Source of the DNA: Zonotrichia leucophrys gambelii
Taxonomy: Eukaryota > Chordata > Aves > Passeriformes > Passerellidae
Assembly (NCBI RefSeq): GCF_028769735.1
Contig: NC_088172.1
Location: 67,914,631-67,978,630, forward strand
Length of the DNA: 64,000 bases
Direction of reading: 5' to 3'
Below, in pieces: positions 61,940 through 64,000 of this stretch (the stretch's first letter is position 1; each line of letters begins with the position of its first letter). The position numbers and the translations under genes were made by a program. A model generated the notes under the pieces. The model was not told the DNA's origin. It was given only the letters and a program-made list of their open reading frames with translations, and searched no databases.

Positions 61940-62165
61940 TACCTTGCTGTCAGGGAGCAGCCTAAATTTTCACTTTCTTAATTTCATCCCATTACTCCTC
62001 GTTATATCCCTTGTACCAATCTAAATAATTCATCAACCCTTCCTAATGTTTATACCCTTCAAATATTTATAGGCAGTTATCACATCTCCCTTTAGTCAGA
62101 GCTTAGTTGAGCTGTTCGTATTTAGACCTTTTAATCTTTCTTCATAAGAAAATCCTCCTACACGA
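61940..62165 (-). mobile_element. Ancient CR1-type 3' fragment (antisense)
   Basis: 'ttcaaatatttataggcagt' followed by 'tatcacatctccctttagtc' and 'ttaatctttcttcataagaa' corresponds to the antisense CR1 block on vesicular phrases like 'tatttataggctgtgatcatgtctcc' and 'ctttcttcataggag'. Strongly diverged. Confidence 0.65.
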
Positions 62166-62699
62166 GACTGAGGGCCTGATCCTCAAAGGTATGTAGGTGC
62201 CTGTCATTGACTTGGCAGAATTGTGGCCTAGATATTAGTGCCATTAGGCAGCAGGTTTTTTCTTTTTTCTTCTGTCTGAATTACTACTTATTTGTCAGCC
62301 TTAGATTCCAAGGGGTACAGAAGTGAATGTGATATTCTGGGACCATTCCGTGGCCAGTCCTCCCTGGTTTGCTGGCTCGTGTATCACCTCCGTATGCACA
62401 TCCCCCAGGGTGTGTTGTGCCTCTTGCTCTCACACAGAATTGGAAATTTGTATCTATGATAGTGTTCAGTATTGCCCTTACTTGCCTTCTGTACCTCTAT
62501 ATTCCAGATTTCTTACTACTGAATTCCCTATTCTGTGTATGTGAGTACATATATTTATTATAGATGCATACATATATAAAAAAATGGTACTTACTGCCCA
62601 TTGTCTGAACATAGATGAAAATTAAGGGGTTCTGCTGAACATTAATCTCTATATCACCACATTATATAGTTTTCCAGCTTCATGTGGTGGCATTAATCA
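62166..62699. other. Between two CR1 remnants, unassigned
   Basis: Probably old repeat-derived or unique sequence. The overlapping plus-strand frames at 62323-62563 share sequence in two registers and have no signature. Confidence 0.4.
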
Positions 62700-62870
62700 C
62701 TACTCTTTGTTTACAGATTTTTTTCAAACAATTTATTGTCCATGTAACTCTGCTCATATCCAAGCCAATTGAATTAAGATTGTAAGGCAGAATCCCTATA
62801 TCAAATGCTTTACTAAAATCCAGCTACAGTAAATTTAGTGCAGGACATATTTCGCTGTTTCCAGTGGTCT
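62700..62870 (-). pseudogene. Ancient CR1 reverse-transcriptase fragment
   Basis: Minus-strand translation at about 62835-62740 reads LDFSKAFDIGILPYNL and then IGLD. LDFSKAFD is the CR1 RT block holding the first catalytic Asp. The piece lies upstream in LINE order of the 3' fragment at 61940-62165, so both may come from one element with an interior too decayed to read. Confidence 0.7.
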
Positions 62871-64000
62871 CTTAGGTCCCTTGGGTATGAATTTTTCTTT
62901 GAATCTTCCATTTTTGTCTTGTGCAGTATGAATTATTACTGGTGATTATGGTTTCTGGGCTACCACAACTGGAAAAACTCTCTTATTCCAGTTAGAAATG
63001 AAAATAGTCATCTCATGTTTGGACTCAGGATTGACTGAAATTTTTTTTAAATATCAATTTATGCCATCACAGAAGAGTTTAGACACACAGGTGTAGGTAT
63101 GGAACCAGTCAGAGCTGGATAGATCAGCACACTAGTGGTAATGACTGAATTTTTGTGGGCTTAATATGAAATATTTTTAGGTTTTATTCCTTTAGTCCTT
63201 TTTGTCTAAATTAAGGAAATAGTTAAAGCAAATATTTTGAAATTAAAATCAAGTACTATGTAAATGTGTAAAAGCAACTTTGTTTTTGAGAGGATAAAAC
63301 TAATAACCATATTTGAATGAACTTTGAGAGATTTCTTGGCTACATCAAAGTTTTGTCTGAGTAAATAGCTTTTGCATAACTCTACTTCCATTTTGTGTCT
63401 GGCAAATGTGAAATCAAGTCTTGGAACTTGATAGTGCTATTTTAGATGCCATAGTCCTGGTGCACAGTGACGCTACGTCAAAGCCTGTATATCACCCACA
63501 AGCCTGCCAGACTGAACTGTCTCTCCTTTGCTTGTTTTTCTGACAGTGTTTGGGTGGTGAATTTGGATTATTTTTTTCCTGAAAGGGCTTGATGCTTGTC
63601 AAGTCTGTAAAAAAAACAGACTTCAAAATATTACATGGTAGTAGCACCAAGTTTGAATGACTTTCCTAAGGCTGACTTAGCTCATCTATGCTATTTTTCT
63701 GGATGACCTTGTTTTATTGCAGGGAGCACATTTCTGTTTTTAGTATTCAATACAATGCATTTATCATCTTTCATCTCTCACTATTTCACATTTGCTTATT
63801 CTGAATCTCATGATAGATTGTCATCTACAGCAAAACTATTTTACTGAAGACCCATTTCAATATTCTACAGAGCTGCTGTGCATTATTTTGAGTCTTATGT
63901 ACCATTGCCTTACAGAGGTATAGAATTTCAGCTTCCATCTTGCAAAGCTGGCTTGTTGTTAGTTTTGTGATTTTCTGGCATGACATGAATTCGTGTCAAT
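62871..64000. other. AT-rich non-coding sequence, no gene seen
   Basis: No recognised gene or repeat. The 61-aa frame at 63206-63391 minus is unremarkable. Confidence 0.5.

Overview
This window looks like a piece of a bird nuclear genome. It is AT-rich, non-coding, and carries many CR1-type LINE fragments of different ages in both orientations. CR1 dominance, with no recognisable L1, Alu or B elements, is the avian pattern. A retroviral insertion with near-identical LTRs would fit a songbird, but I cannot fix the order or species. I recognise no host protein-coding exon, tRNA or rRNA gene. The window is probably intergenic or inside a long intron.

The main feature is an 8.8-kb endogenous retrovirus on the minus strand at 11842-20617. 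It has paired 374/376-bp LTRs with TG...CA ends, a 4-bp GGAT target-site duplication, a primer-binding site resembling the 3' end of tRNA-Arg, a polypurine tract, and the order leader - (gag-sized unreadable region) - protease - reverse transcriptase - RNase H - integrase - envelope. Pol is of the gammaretrovirus-like (class I) type. The two LTRs differ only by two single-base indels, so insertion was recent. The coding interior is nonetheless decayed: stops and frameshifts are frequent, the protease triad is altered, and two RT catalytic aspartates are glycines. The simplest reading is that an already dead genome was copied in trans by a helper virus. The leader carries three perfect-period 34-bp repeats and a GC-rich hairpin beside a possible splice donor.

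A second retroviral remnant at about 43903-44740 is an isolated LTR-like segment, also minus strand. It has a TATA box, a poly(A) signal in a CpG-rich context similar to that of the first ERV, two GC boxes 11 bp apart, and a 54-bp tandem duplication.

CR1 LINE fragments lie at 1235-2960 (minus), 3057-3470 (minus, with a decayed RT FADD box), 5131-5505 (plus), 29030-29470 (plus, ancient), 34399-34716 (minus), 40015-40215 (minus, weak), 45015-45465 (plus), 61940-62165 (minus) and 62700-62870 (minus, LDFSKAFD motif). The rest is AT-rich unique sequence with scattered homopolymers, short tandem repeats, one G-quadruplex candidate and one perfect 13-bp hairpin. All long open frames outside the ERV and CR1s look like chance.
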